Positions 51,387 through 60,318 are shown, counted from the first letter of the stretch. The stretch: DNA of 64,000 bases from Paenibacillus sp. R14(2021) (GCF_019431355.1 NZ_CP080269.1:5079001-5143000), one strand, 5' to 3'. Notes: generated by a model not told the origin, from the letters alone. Translations and numbers: made by a program.

Positions 51387-52520
51387 ATGCAAGCGCCTCT
51401 ATATGAGCAAATATACGGTTTTGTCCATGAACAAATTACTTCCGGGCAGCTGAAAGCGGGAGAGCGCGTTCCTTCGGAGAAGGAATTGGCCGAACAGTTT
51501 AACGTCAGCCGTATTACGACCAAGAAAGCGCTGGAAGGTCTGGCGCAGGAGGGGCTGATTACGAGGATGAGAGGGAAGGGTTCTTTCGTCAGCGATCACG
51601 CCGGTTCTGTCACGGCGATCCCTTCCTTGAAGCCGCCAACCGCAGATTCGGAGAAGCCTGACCTGCTTTTGCCCGTCTACCCGGCTAGAATGGTCGGCGT
51701 CTTGCTGCCGGATATTTCGGAATCGTACGGGCTGCGATTATTTCGTTCCATTGAAGAGAAGCTCTCTGAGCTCGGCTGCCATTTAGTCATCCGCTTGACG
51801 TACGATAAACAGGCAGAGGAAGAGAAAGCGATTCAATCGTTGATCAAATCCGGCGTTGACGGATTAATCGTATTTCCCGTCCACGGCGAGCATTACAGCA
51901 CGGAACTTCTGCGCCTCGTTGTCGACGGCTTTCCGCTTGTACTGATAGACCGCTATATGAGAGGCATCCCAGCGTACTCGGTACATACGGATAACGAGAA
52001 GGCCTGCGAAGAGCTGACGGACTATTTAATCGACAAGGGGCACAGGGAGGTGGCCCTGCTGTCGACGCCGGCTGAGAATACGACGACGCTCGAAGACCGG
52101 CTGAAGGGTTTCTCCAATGCATTCATTAAGCGAGGGCTCAGCCTGAATCAGGATCATTTCGTCACGAATCTGTTCAGCTCGCTTCCCAAGTCCTTCGAGA
52201 ACCACAATATTCAGATCGACCAGCAGCTGCTGCGCAAGTACATGCATGCGCACCCCACAACGACGGCTTTCGTGGCCTGCGAGTATAATTTGGCGCGGGT
52301 GCTGAAGCGGGAGATCGAGCTGATGGGCAAACGGGTGCCCGAGGACTACGAGATTGTTTGCTTTGATTATTTGAGCGATAATTTCGACGTGCCTCAATTC
52401 GTCCATATCCGCCAGAATGAAGATGCGATGGGAGCCAAGGCCGTCGAAATTCTGAGCAGCCTCTGGCGCGGGGAATTCCCGCTGCGGCAAAGCGTGATCG
52501 ATTTTTCACTTGCTCAATAA
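51387..52520 (+). CDS. GntR-type DNA-binding regulator with LacI-like sugar-sensing domain
   Basis: This 377-residue regulator is built like AraR. Residues about 3-70 are a GntR winged helix (QIYGFVHEQITSGQLKAGERVPSEKELAEQFNVSRITTKKALEGL), and the rest is a LacI/periplasmic-binding-like sensor (VGVLLPDISESYGLRLFRSIEEKL; GLIVFPVHGEHY; FVHIRQNEDAMGAKA). ATG 51387 follows CGGAGGG. It lies directly upstream of the GH125 mannosidase operon and probably represses it, with a mannose-containing sugar as inducer. Confidence 0.9.
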   Translation: MQAPLYEQIYGFVHEQITSGQLKAGERVPSEKELAEQFNVSRITTKKALEGLAQEGLITRMRGKGSFVSDHAGSVTAIPSLKPPTADSEKPDLLLPVYPARMVGVLLPDISESYGLRLFRSIEEKLSELGCHLVIRLTYDKQAEEEKAIQSLIKSGVDGLIVFPVHGEHYSTELLRLVVDGFPLVLIDRYMRGIPAYSVHTDNEKACEELTDYLIDKGHREVALLSTPAENTTTLEDRLKGFSNAFIKRGLSLNQDHFVTNLFSSLPKSFENHNIQIDQQLLRKYMHAHPTTTAFVACEYNLARVLKREIELMGKRVPEDYEIVCFDYLSDNFDVPQFVHIRQNEDAMGAKAVEILSSLWRGEFPLRQSVIDFSLAQ

Positions 52521-52604
52521 TGATCAAGTGCCATAGATTACTCGATCGACAGAGGGGCGCATCGTTGAAGCATTCACCTGATGAACAGTATAGATAACGA
52601 ATGG

Positions 52605-52641
52605 ACGGGATTTGCGCTGCTGCGCGCATCCCGTTTTTTTG
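52605..52641 (+). terminator. Terminator of the GntR/LacI-hybrid gene
   Basis: ACGGGAT-TTGCGC (52605-52617) pairs with GCGCGC-ATCCCGT (52622-52634), followed by seven T residues. Confidence 0.9.
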
Positions 52642-52723
52642 TGTGCCGAGAAGAGGCTGTAAGCTAACGATTTGAAAAATATACCATTTAGTATATTGTT
52701 TCATTAATGATATAAAAGTAATG

Positions 52724-52753
52724 TTGACATACTAACATATGGTATAATATACT
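52724..52753 (+). promoter_or_regulatory. Promoter of the GH125 operon
   Basis: TTGACA (52724-52729) with TATACT (52748-52753) gives an 18-bp spacer. An overlapping extended -10, TGGTATAAT (52740-52748), is an alternative. The palindrome TCATTAATGA (52701-52710), running into AATGATAT (52706-52713), lies just upstream. Confidence 0.7.
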
Positions 52754-52780
52754 TCACTAGGGGAGTCATTCGAGGGTAAA

Positions 52781-52794
52781 CGAAAGCGCTTTAT
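52781..52794. promoter_or_regulatory. cre-like catabolite-repression site
   Basis: CGAAAGCGCTTTAT contains the palindromic core AAAGCGCTTT of CcpA sites. It lies about 30 bp downstream of the -10, where bound CcpA would block elongation. Confidence 0.65.
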
Positions 52795-52849
52795 GCGAGG
52801 AAGCTGCCCGCATGGAATGATTGCCGCCAAGATGACGAAGGAGGGCAAC

Positions 52850-54124
52850 ATGAATTCAACATTGACTACATTCATAAATGAAACCGCTGACAAACTGACG
52901 AAAATTCGTCCTGATCTGGTTCAATCCTTTAAACAATGCTACCCCAATACGCTGGAGACGACTGTGGAAGCCTTGGAGGATGGAACGACCTTTATTATAA
53001 CCGGTGACATCCCGGCCATGTGGCTTCGCGATTCTTCCGCTCAAATCCGGCCGTATATGAAACTGGCCGCAAAGGATGCCGAGCTGGCTACCTTGTTTAA
53101 AGGGGCCGTTCATCGCCAAGCACTATACTTAACGATTGATCCTTACGCAAACGCTTTCAATAAAGAGTCGAACGGACACGGTCATCAAACTGACGCCACG
53201 CAGATGGGACCATGGATCTGGGAACGTAAGTACGAGCTGGATTCCCTGTGCTACCCGGTGCAATTATGCAAGGATTATTACGCGGCTACCGGAGATGCTT
53301 CTGTCTTCACGGAAACGGTGCACGCGATGCTCCGCAAGATTGTAGATACGATGCTGGTCGAGCAAAATCATGAAGCCCAATCACCATATACCTTCGAGCG
53401 CAAGGACATTCTGCTTCCGTCCGATACGCTGCCATTCAAGGGAAAAGGAACGAAGGTGAACTACACGGGGATGATCTGGTCCGCGTTCCGCCCGAGCGAT
53501 GACGCCTGCAAGTACGGCTATCTCATTCCGGCGAACATGTTCGCAGCTGTCGTTCTGGGTTATATCGCCGAGTTCGCGGAGCAATTCTACGGAGACAGCG
53601 CGCTTGCTTTGAAAGCGCTTCAAATCAAGAAAGATGTTGAGTTCGGCATCGAAACGTACGGTATTGTGGATCATCCGCGGCATGGACGGATCTACGCCTA
53701 CGAGACGGACGGCTACGGCAACTATAACCTGATGGACGATGCGAATGTGCCGAGCTTGCTGTCCATTCCGTACTTGGGCTACCGCTTGGCAGACGACGAG
53801 ATCTACAAACGGACCCGGTCTTTTGTGCTTAGCGCCGACAATCCGCATTATCATGCCGGGCAATTTGCGCGCGGCATCGGCAGCCCCCACACGCCGCTCG
53901 GCTATGTGTGGCATATCGGCCTCATTATGCAGGGCTTGACCTCGACCGACTCGGCAGAGAAGGATGCCATCGTCGATATGCTCGCTCAGACGACCGCCGG
54001 CACGGGCTTCATGCACGAGAGCTTCGATCCCGATCAGCCTGAAACATTTACACGCCCTTGGTTTGCGTGGGCAAACAGCCTGTTTGGGCAATATCTAGCT
54101 GAATGGGTGAACGAGAAAGCGTAG
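52850..54124 (+). CDS. Glycoside hydrolase family 125 protein (exo-alpha-1,6-mannosidase)
   Basis: This 424-residue (alpha/alpha)6-type enzyme has family features ITGDIPAMWLRDSSAQIRPY, DPYANAFNKESNGHGHQTDATQMGPWIWERKYELDSLCYP, GMIWSAFRPSDDACKYGYLIPANMF and MHESFDPDQPETFTRPWFAWANSLFGQ. GH125 enzymes remove terminal alpha-1,6-linked mannose. It has no signal peptide, so it acts inside the cell on imported oligosaccharide. ATG 52850 follows GAAGGAGGG. It is the first gene of the mannoside operon. Confidence 0.92.
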   Translation: MNSTLTTFINETADKLTKIRPDLVQSFKQCYPNTLETTVEALEDGTTFIITGDIPAMWLRDSSAQIRPYMKLAAKDAELATLFKGAVHRQALYLTIDPYANAFNKESNGHGHQTDATQMGPWIWERKYELDSLCYPVQLCKDYYAATGDASVFTETVHAMLRKIVDTMLVEQNHEAQSPYTFERKDILLPSDTLPFKGKGTKVNYTGMIWSAFRPSDDACKYGYLIPANMFAAVVLGYIAEFAEQFYGDSALALKALQIKKDVEFGIETYGIVDHPRHGRIYAYETDGYGNYNLMDDANVPSLLSIPYLGYRLADDEIYKRTRSFVLSADNPHYHAGQFARGIGSPHTPLGYVWHIGLIMQGLTSTDSAEKDAIVDMLAQTTAGTGFMHESFDPDQPETFTRPWFAWANSLFGQYLAEWVNEKA

Positions 54125-54141
54125 AACAGGAGGGTGCAAGA

Positions 54142-55038
54142 ATGAAGAAATCATTTTGGCAAAAGGACGGCGTCATCGGCTACATGTTTATTCTTCCGGG
54201 CGTCATCGGGTTCTTATTCTTCGTCGCTTATCCGCTGCTCTCTTCCATCTACTTCTCAATGACCAAGTGGAGCGGCTTCGATACGCCGAAGTTTATCGGA
54301 CTGAAGAACTTCAAGTATATGTTCACGATGGACCCTACCTTCTGGCCCGGCTTAAGGGCAACGATATTGTACGCGGTCATCAGCGTTCCGCTCGGCTTGG
54401 TGCTGGGGCTGGCGCTTGCGATGCTGCTGAATCGAAGCTTGCCCGGCATCAAAATATTCCGTACGCTGTTCTATCTGCCGGTCGTTCTGCCAATCGTGGC
54501 GACCTCGACGCTTTGGCTGTTCGTTTACGAGCCGCAGTTCGGGCTGGCGAACAATGTGCTCAAGGCAATTGGACTGCACCCGGTCGAGTGGCTGACGGAT
54601 TCGCGGACGGCGTTGATGTCCTTGATGGTCATCGCCTTGTGGGGCGTAGGCTCCAACATGATTATTTTCCTCGGGGGATTGCAGTCCGTTCCGAGTGATG
54701 TGTACGAAGCGGCTGAGATCGACGGGGCAAGCAAATTCCGCGCCTTCTTCAGCGTTACGATTCCGCTCATTACGCCGACATTGTTCCTGCAGCTCATTAC
54801 CGGCATGATCGGTGCGTTCCAAACCTTCGTGCAGCCGTCGATATTGACCAAGGACGGCGGACCTGACTTCTCGACCATGCTGCTGAACTTCAGCATTTAC
54901 AAGAACGCCTTCCAGGGCCAGGATTTCGGATATGCGATCGCGCAGGTCTGGGTGCTGTTCGTGCTCATCATCCTGTTTACGATTATCGCGTTCAAATCTT
55001 CGAGCAGCTTCGTCTACTATGAAAATGATTCCCGGTAA
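54142..55038 (+). CDS. Sugar ABC transporter permease (MalF type)
   Basis: This 298-residue CUT1-family permease has six hydrophobic segments and the EAA loop VYEAAEIDGASKFRAFFSVTIPLITPTL. ATG 54142 follows CAGGAGGG, 17 bp after the GH125 stop. It works with the next permease and the binding protein to import an oligosaccharide, presumably mannose-containing. Confidence 0.92.
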   Translation: MKKSFWQKDGVIGYMFILPGVIGFLFFVAYPLLSSIYFSMTKWSGFDTPKFIGLKNFKYMFTMDPTFWPGLRATILYAVISVPLGLVLGLALAMLLNRSLPGIKIFRTLFYLPVVLPIVATSTLWLFVYEPQFGLANNVLKAIGLHPVEWLTDSRTALMSLMVIALWGVGSNMIIFLGGLQSVPSDVYEAAEIDGASKFRAFFSVTIPLITPTLFLQLITGMIGAFQTFVQPSILTKDGGPDFSTMLLNFSIYKNAFQGQDFGYAIAQVWVLFVLIILFTIIAFKSSSSFVYYENDSR

Positions 55039-55049
55039 GGAGGAACGAC

Positions 55050-55913
55050 ATGACTGGAAATAATGCGGCTGTTACGAAGAGACAACCAATCCGAACGGGA
55101 TCCGTCATTCGATTTCTGTTCCTGCTGGTGCTGTCCATCTCGATGATTTATCCCGTGCTTTGGATGCTGACGATTGCGCTGTCAGGGAGCGGCGGCATGT
55201 TCGAGGTGCCGCCGGAATGGATTCCGCACGAGTTTCATTTCAACAACTTTATCGAAGGCGCGAAGAAGGTGGAGTTTGGCCACGTATTCCTGAACAGCCT
55301 GATCATCTCCCTGATTGTTACGATTGGTCAGGTCGTCAGCTCCTTGTTCGTCGGCTACGGCATCGCGAGAATTCCGTTTCCGGGGCGTAAGCTGTGGTTT
55401 TACTTGTTCATCGGAAGCATGATGCTGCCTTCTATCGTCAGCTTGATCCCGGTCTTCTTCGTATTCGCGAAGATCGGTTTGTACAACACATGGTGGCCGA
55501 TTCTGCTGCCCGCTTTCTTCGGTAATCCTTTCTTTATCTTCTTATGCCGCCAGTTCTACAGCGCGGTGCCTTACTCTTATGACGAAGCCGCCAAAATCGA
55601 CGGCGCGAACCATCTTCAAATCATGACCAAGGTAATCGTGCCGATGAGCATCCCGCTAGTTGTTACGATGATCATTCTCAGCTTCCAGGGCTCGTGGAAT
55701 GAATATTTGCAGCCGCTCGTTTATTTGCAGGACCAGAAGCTGTGGCCGTTATCCGTTGCAGTCGCTTCCTTCAGCGGCGCTTACGGGACGACTTGGAATC
55801 ACTTTATGGCGGTCAATCTGCTTTACATGCTGCCGCTGCTCATTTTGTTCTTTGCCGCACAGAAGTATTTCATGCAAGGGCTTGGCTCGCTCAACAATTC
55901 AGGGTTGAAATAA
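55050..55913 (+). CDS. Sugar ABC transporter permease (MalG type)
   Basis: This 287-residue CUT1 permease is the partner of the 54142 gene, with six hydrophobic segments and the EAA loop YDEAAKIDGANHLQIMTKVIVPMSIPLV. AAGGAGG precedes the ATG. A 145-bp gap without a clear feature separates it from the binding-protein gene. Confidence 0.92.
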   Translation: MTGNNAAVTKRQPIRTGSVIRFLFLLVLSISMIYPVLWMLTIALSGSGGMFEVPPEWIPHEFHFNNFIEGAKKVEFGHVFLNSLIISLIVTIGQVVSSLFVGYGIARIPFPGRKLWFYLFIGSMMLPSIVSLIPVFFVFAKIGLYNTWWPILLPAFFGNPFFIFLCRQFYSAVPYSYDEAAKIDGANHLQIMTKVIVPMSIPLVVTMIILSFQGSWNEYLQPLVYLQDQKLWPLSVAVASFSGAYGTTWNHFMAVNLLYMLPLLILFFAAQKYFMQGLGSLNNSGLK

Positions 55914-56058
55914 GAGCGGAGACTTTCCAAGCGCAGCACACGTTTATTCTGCTAGGGGGTGAGCAGGCAGCAGCGAAGGATAGGAATGGTCATGCATGGG
56001 TGTTACCAAGGGGAGCTTGAAGAACTCATTTGTACGATTATGAGGAGGTTATATTCAA

Positions 56059-57402
56059 ATGAAACAAACGACAAAAAAATGGTCGGCACTTCTATTAACA
56101 GTTGTATGTACGGCAGGCGTGCTTGCAGGCTGCGGCAGCAACAGTGACAACGCGAACACAGGCGGCAATGCCGGAACGAATGCCGGTACGGGGAATGGAA
56201 ACGCAGGCGGAGATAAAGAAGTCAAGCTGACCATGATGACATGGGAAGGCAAAGAAATGACGGCCGCGATCCAAGAAGCAGTCAAGAAATTCGAATCCGA
56301 CAATCCGGGCATTAAAGTCGAGGTGCTGCCGACGCCGCTGTCGGATTACACGACCAAGATCAACTCGCTGATCTCGATCGATCAAGCACCGGACGTCTTT
56401 ATGAGTGGGAACGACACGGAGCTCATCTCCGGCAAGAACGGCCAGCTGTACGATTGGACGGGGAAAATGGATGAAGACAAAAACTTCTTCGATAATTTCT
56501 ACCCAGGCATCATTCCGAACTGGCTCGTGGACGGCAAGTTGTACGGCATTCCGGGACTTATGAACAGTTACGGCGTATTCTACAATAAGAAAATGTTCGC
56601 GGACGCCGGCTTGAGCGAGCCGAAGGCGGGCTGGACATACGAAGAAATGATGACGGACGCGCAGAAGCTGGCTAAGAAAGGCGAGATGTTCGGCCTCTAC
56701 ATGCAGGCCACGAACGATCCGTTCGGTATGTCAAACTACGCGGCTTCCGCAGGCGATACGCCATTCGCGGATTCCATCACGAACGCGACTAAAGTGACGG
56801 TCAGCCCGAAATTCGAGGAAGCGGTAAACCTGTACCGGGACGGTGTGGCTGCCGGCAGCATCGCGCCATTCAGCCAAGTGGTCGACAATTACGCGAACCT
56901 GTTCAAGGAAGGCAAAGTGCCGATGCTTCAAGCGGGACAATGGTATGCGGATGATTTCATTCGCAACGCCAAGGATTTGCAGTGGGGATATGCGCCGAGC
57001 CCTATCGTCGAGAAGTCCGTCGCGACATATGATGCGATCGGATTCGCGAGTCCGGCCAAAGTTAAGAATCCGGAAGCGGTCTATAAGCTGATCAAGTTCG
57101 TCGCAACGGAAATGTACGAGCAGGTGCTGCCGCAATTCCCAGTTGCGCCGCCGACCTATCAGCCATCCGCGAAGCCTTACTACGACAAGCTGAAGGAAGC
57201 GGGTCATCCGGAGATGGCCGATGCGATCGACTATATGCTGAAGGCCGAAATCAAGACGCCGGTACGATTCATGGAGCCTTGGTCCGCTAAAGCACAGAAA
57301 TTCATCGACAACACGTTCAAGAAAGTCATCGACGGCAAATCGCCGGTCGAAGATCTGAAGAAAATGGAAACGAATATTAACGCTGTTATCGCTGCGCCGT
57401 AA
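56059..57402 (+). CDS. Sugar-binding lipoprotein of the ABC importer
   Basis: This is a 447-residue family 1 solute-binding protein. Its lipoprotein signal has the lipobox VLAGC (about residues 21-25), followed by a Gly/Asn/Ala linker and the sugar-binding fold (KLTMMTWEGKEMTAAIQEAVKKFESDNPGIKVEV). GAGGAGG precedes the ATG. No ATPase gene follows, so the importer must borrow a shared MsmX-like ATPase encoded elsewhere. Confidence 0.92.
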   Translation: MKQTTKKWSALLLTVVCTAGVLAGCGSNSDNANTGGNAGTNAGTGNGNAGGDKEVKLTMMTWEGKEMTAAIQEAVKKFESDNPGIKVEVLPTPLSDYTTKINSLISIDQAPDVFMSGNDTELISGKNGQLYDWTGKMDEDKNFFDNFYPGIIPNWLVDGKLYGIPGLMNSYGVFYNKKMFADAGLSEPKAGWTYEEMMTDAQKLAKKGEMFGLYMQATNDPFGMSNYAASAGDTPFADSITNATKVTVSPKFEEAVNLYRDGVAAGSIAPFSQVVDNYANLFKEGKVPMLQAGQWYADDFIRNAKDLQWGYAPSPIVEKSVATYDAIGFASPAKVKNPEAVYKLIKFVATEMYEQVLPQFPVAPPTYQPSAKPYYDKLKEAGHPEMADAIDYMLKAEIKTPVRFMEPWSAKAQKFIDNTFKKVIDGKSPVEDLKKMETNINAVIAAP

Positions 57403-57410
57403 TATCAAGT

Positions 57411-57470
57411 AGGGATCTCCCAAGCAGAACCGCTCATCTGGCGGTGCCGCTCGGGCAGATCCCTTTTTTT
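57411..57470 (+). terminator. Terminator of the GH125 operon
   Basis: AGGGATCT (57411-57418) pairs with AGATCCCT (57457-57464), with an inner ACCGC / GCGGT stem, followed by a run of T. Confidence 0.85.
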
Positions 57471-57514
57471 ATCGGATGCCCGACCGGCTCGTCCAACGAG
57501 TAGAAGTGACAGAT

Positions 57515-57543
57515 TTGACACTTGCATTCCTTTGCGCTATATA
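57515..57543 (+). promoter_or_regulatory. Sigma-A promoter of the marR gene
   Basis: TTGACA (57515-57520) and TATATA (57538-57543) have a 17-bp spacer. Confidence 0.82.
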
Positions 57544-57545
57544 TG

Positions 57546-57557
57546 TTGTATGTACAA
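57546..57557. promoter_or_regulatory. Candidate MarR operator (own promoter)
   Basis: TTGTATGTACAA (half-sites TTGTA and TACAA) starts three bases after the -10. The same site, inverted, lies at 60469-60480 in the quinone-reductase promoter. Confidence 0.65.
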
Positions 57558-57582
57558 AATAAGAATGGAGGAGGGATAGCCA

Positions 57583-58050
57583 ATGGATGATTCATTCGAT
57601 CATTCGGTTGCTCCTGTCGATCGCTCAATAGATGATGATTTCCTCCGCACGTGTTTGTTTTTTAATGCTAACCGGCTGAGCCGCATCGTTACGAAGTTGG
57701 CCGAAGAAGAATTCGCGGTCACCGGCCTTTCGCCGATGTACGGCTATTTGATTCGGATCGTTAACGGCAGACCTGGCATCACCCAGAAGCTGCTTGCGGA
57801 GATGCTATATATCACGCCGTCGACGCTTACGCGATTTATCGATAAATTGGAAGGAAAGAAGCTGGTTACGCGCAAAGTGCAGGGGAAGACGGTTCTGGTG
57901 TACCCGACCGAGAAAGGCATTGCGCTCGAGCCGACCATTCGTTCCGCATCCATTCAATTCAAAGCGAAATACGAGCAAATTCTCGGCAAGGAAGTTTCAC
58001 GGCTGCTATCCATTGAAATCGAGCGAACGAGCGGGCTTATGGAAGAATAA
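57583..58050 (+). CDS. MarR-family transcriptional regulator
   Basis: This 155-residue winged-helix regulator has the core GLSPMYGYLIRIVNGRPGITQKLLAEMLYITPSTLTRFIDKLEGKKLVTRKVQGKTVLVYPTEKG, the MarR HTH and wing. There is no cysteine in the HTH, and one at residue about 24 (RTCLFF) could be redox-active. GGAGGAGGG precedes the ATG. The palindrome in its promoter suggests autoregulation and control of the flavoprotein gene at 60513. Confidence 0.9.
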   Translation: MDDSFDHSVAPVDRSIDDDFLRTCLFFNANRLSRIVTKLAEEEFAVTGLSPMYGYLIRIVNGRPGITQKLLAEMLYITPSTLTRFIDKLEGKKLVTRKVQGKTVLVYPTEKGIALEPTIRSASIQFKAKYEQILGKEVSRLLSIEIERTSGLMEE

Positions 58051-58100
58051 TGGAAAACAGTGCCGCGGTGAGCTGACAGATCTGCTAAATTGAGGCACAT

Positions 58101-58138
58101 AATAAAGCACCGGCCGAGGGCCGGTGCTTTATTTGTAT
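58101..58138. terminator. Bidirectional terminator between marR and the TehA-like gene
   Basis: A 15-bp perfect stem (58101-58115 with 58119-58133) with GAG loop and A/T-rich flanks lies between convergent genes. Confidence 0.9.
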
Positions 58139-58157
58139 ATTTAACCGGCAGCCCTAT

Positions 58158-59183
58158 TTACTTCTGTGGTACGGAAGGAACCGCGGCCGGCGGGTAGTAT
58201 CTGCGAAGGGCAAACAAGCGGATGGAAGCAATCGCGACGAGAAGCGTCAGTAAGAGAGACGCGGCAAGCACGACGGCGGTCACGGTCTGGAAGATAAAGG
58301 CATGCTGCTCACGCGCCATTATCAGAAGTCCCTGCGCAACGGTTGCGACACCGAACGTATACGCCCAGTAACCGGCCGCGAACGGCTGTTTGCGAAGCCA
58401 GCCCAGCGAAATCGCGAGCGATAAGGTTAAGAAAAGCGAATAACCGGCTAGCGCGTATGTGATCATCGACTGGGAGGCGCTATCACTCAGTACCTGATAC
58501 GCAACGAGCACGATTGCACCCGGCGCCATATAGATGCCCATGAAATTCCGGGTCCTCTCCGCTAAGCCGCCGGTCATGAGCTGCTGCAGCAGAACGGAAT
58601 CGAGAATGAGCCAGGAGATCGTGCCGACGCCGAATATCATCCAGCCGTATTCGCGGTAACCGAGCAGACCGGCGACGAGCGCATTGACGAGAACGCTCGC
58701 TGTATAGGTCAGGAACAGGGACGGCGTCGTTTGGTCCGGCGTCCGCTGCGACATCCACATATGCGCGAATCGGTACAGCGCGTAAGCAAGATTGGATATC
58801 GAACCGATCCAGAAGAGAACGGTCGTCACAACCGAGCTGTAGGGGTCAACGGCGATCGCCATGAGCAGTATCGATTCCGGCACAAGCGCCAGGAAGGAGG
58901 CTTGAACCGGATCTCGAAGCTCCGTTAGGGCGGCGGATCTGTTGGTTATCCATTTGTTCACGAGCAGCAACCCCCACCATAGGAAGGACAGGAGCGCGAG
59001 AAGCTCAAGCACTTCCCCGTACATGGCAGGGATGCTCCATGTATCGCGGGCGAAGCGAAGTGCATTGCCGGTCTCGGCAAGGCCAAGCGTCATCGCGAAG
59101 AACGATGCCGGCGCATTAGGAAGCTTTCGGGCTGCGGTAATGTTGGCCGGCGAATTGGCATTGGCGGCAGATGAAGTAGTTAT
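58158..59183 (-). CDS. SLAC1/TehA-family membrane protein with probable ATA start
   Basis: This ten-helix channel or transporter is of the TehA/SLAC1 (TDT) family; relatives move anions, dicarboxylates or affect tellurite resistance. The first in-frame ATG (59093) lies inside the first helix motif (PASFFAMTLGLAETGNALRFA), so translation must start earlier. The open frame has no ATG, GTG or TTG upstream of it. AAAGGAGG (plus 59199-59192) lies eight bases before an ATA codon at 59183-59181, which I take as the start, adding 30 residues. A sequencing error is the alternative. Confidence 0.8.
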   Translation of the reverse strand: MTTSSAANANSPANITAARKLPNAPASFFAMTLGLAETGNALRFARDTWSIPAMYGEVLELLALLSFLWWGLLLVNKWITNRSAALTELRDPVQASFLALVPESILLMAIAVDPYSSVVTTVLFWIGSISNLAYALYRFAHMWMSQRTPDQTTPSLFLTYTASVLVNALVAGLLGYREYGWMIFGVGTISWLILDSVLLQQLMTGGLAERTRNFMGIYMAPGAIVLVAYQVLSDSASQSMITYALAGYSLFLTLSLAISLGWLRKQPFAAGYWAYTFGVATVAQGLLIMAREQHAFIFQTVTAVVLAASLLLTLLVAIASIRLFALRRYYPPAAVPSVPQK

Positions 59184-59191
59184 CGCAATTT

Positions 59192-59199
59192 CCTCCTTT
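59192..59199 (-). promoter_or_regulatory. Ribosome binding site deciding the TehA-like start
   Basis: AAAGGAGG on the minus strand, with an 8-base gap to ATA at 59183. No usual start codon is in range in this frame. Confidence 0.7.
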
Positions 59200-59314
59200 A
59201 TAATTGATGTGAGTGTATTGTCCGAGGTGCTGCACTCATTATAGGTTTAGTATATCCATAGATCAATATCGCATATTCTATAAAAATGATAGATTTCACA
59301 CATGATTAGAACAT

Positions 59315-59353
59315 AAAAAAGCTGCCCTGAATCATGGAGTCATGACCAGGACA
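59315..59353 (-). terminator. Terminator of the lysR gene
   Basis: On the minus strand TGTCCTG pairs with CAGGGCA (one G-T pair), extended by GTCATG / CATGAT, and a T run follows a few bases later (plus 59315-59320). Confidence 0.75.
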
Positions 59354-59400
59354 ACCTTAGACATACGGCGGCTTTATGCCGGCATGGGCGCATGTAGTGC

Positions 59401-60318
59401 CTACATCACACGAACAGAGCTCGTTCTGTTCCCGACCTTGTTGCGGATAATAAACTGCTGGAGCATGTCGATATAGGCGTTTGCGGCACGGCTTAGAAAC
59501 TTGCCTTGGCAGTAAATCACGCCGACTTCGCGCGTTACAGACGGATTCACAACAGGAATCGCTTCTAGCGAGCCGTCATTATGCAAGTCGATGAGCGATT
59601 TGGACAAAATACTAATGCCGGCTCCGGATTTGACCAGATTGAATATGGAGTCAATCGTATTCGTTTCGATGGCCGGCTCCAGCGGAAAGCCCAGCGTGCA
59701 GCTTGTCGCTTCCAATAGCTGGCGGCATTTGTGACTCTCGGGAAACATGATGACGGGCAGCTTCTTCACTTCGTCAAAATCGATTTTTTTCCGTTTAGTC
59801 AGCATATGGCCCTTCGGCGCGATCAAATAAAACTGCTCCTCGTATAGCGGAACCTGCTCCAGCCGGTTATCGCCGGCCGGGAAGATCGTAAGGGCGGCAT
59901 CCAGCTCGTTGCGTACCACTTTAGCGGCGACGTCCTCATCCGCGACGATGCGAATTTTGATATTCGGAAACTGTTTATTGAATTCCACGAGGGGCAGCGT
60001 AACCAGATGATTCAACTCTCCCGGCAGACAGCCGATCGTAAGCATACCTCGGTCTCCGTCGTGAAGCTCTTGAATTTGCTCCTTGGCGCTATGAAGCGTA
60101 TTGAACATCACCCTCGTGTGGGATTTTAGTATGAAGCCGGCTTCCGTTAGGGCGATCTTCTTGCCGATCCGGTCGAATAGAGGCGTGCCGATCTCATCTT
60201 CTAACGCCTTGATCTGATGACTGAGCGTCGGTTGTGTGATGCCCAGCTTATCCGCGGCGCGAGTGAAGTGCATCTCCTCGCAAACGGCGGCAAAGTACTC
60301 CAATTGTCTCAGCTCCAT
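59401..60318 (-). CDS. LysR-family transcriptional regulator
   Basis: This 305-residue activator of standard LysR length has the HTH MELRQLEYFAAVCEEMHFTRAADKLGITQPTLSHQIKALEDEIGTPLFDR and a periplasmic-binding-like effector domain (LTIGCLPGELNHLVTLPLVEF). AGAGAGGGG lies ahead of the ATG. It is divergent from the quinone-reductase-like gene at 60513 and may regulate it jointly with the MarR protein. Confidence 0.92.
   Translation of the reverse strand: MELRQLEYFAAVCEEMHFTRAADKLGITQPTLSHQIKALEDEIGTPLFDRIGKKIALTEAGFILKSHTRVMFNTLHSAKEQIQELHDGDRGMLTIGCLPGELNHLVTLPLVEFNKQFPNIKIRIVADEDVAAKVVRNELDAALTIFPAGDNRLEQVPLYEEQFYLIAPKGHMLTKRKKIDFDEVKKLPVIMFPESHKCRQLLEATSCTLGFPLEPAIETNTIDSIFNLVKSGAGISILSKSLIDLHNDGSLEAIPVVNPSVTREVGVIYCQGKFLSRAANAYIDMLQQFIIRNKVGNRTSSVRVM

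Larger units (their letters stand above)
52521..52849. other. 329-bp regulatory region before the GH125 operon
   Basis: It contains the terminator of the regulator gene (52605-52641), a palindrome-rich AT tract (52675-52715), a promoter (52724-52753) and a cre-like site (52781-52794). No gene is seen. Confidence 0.7.
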
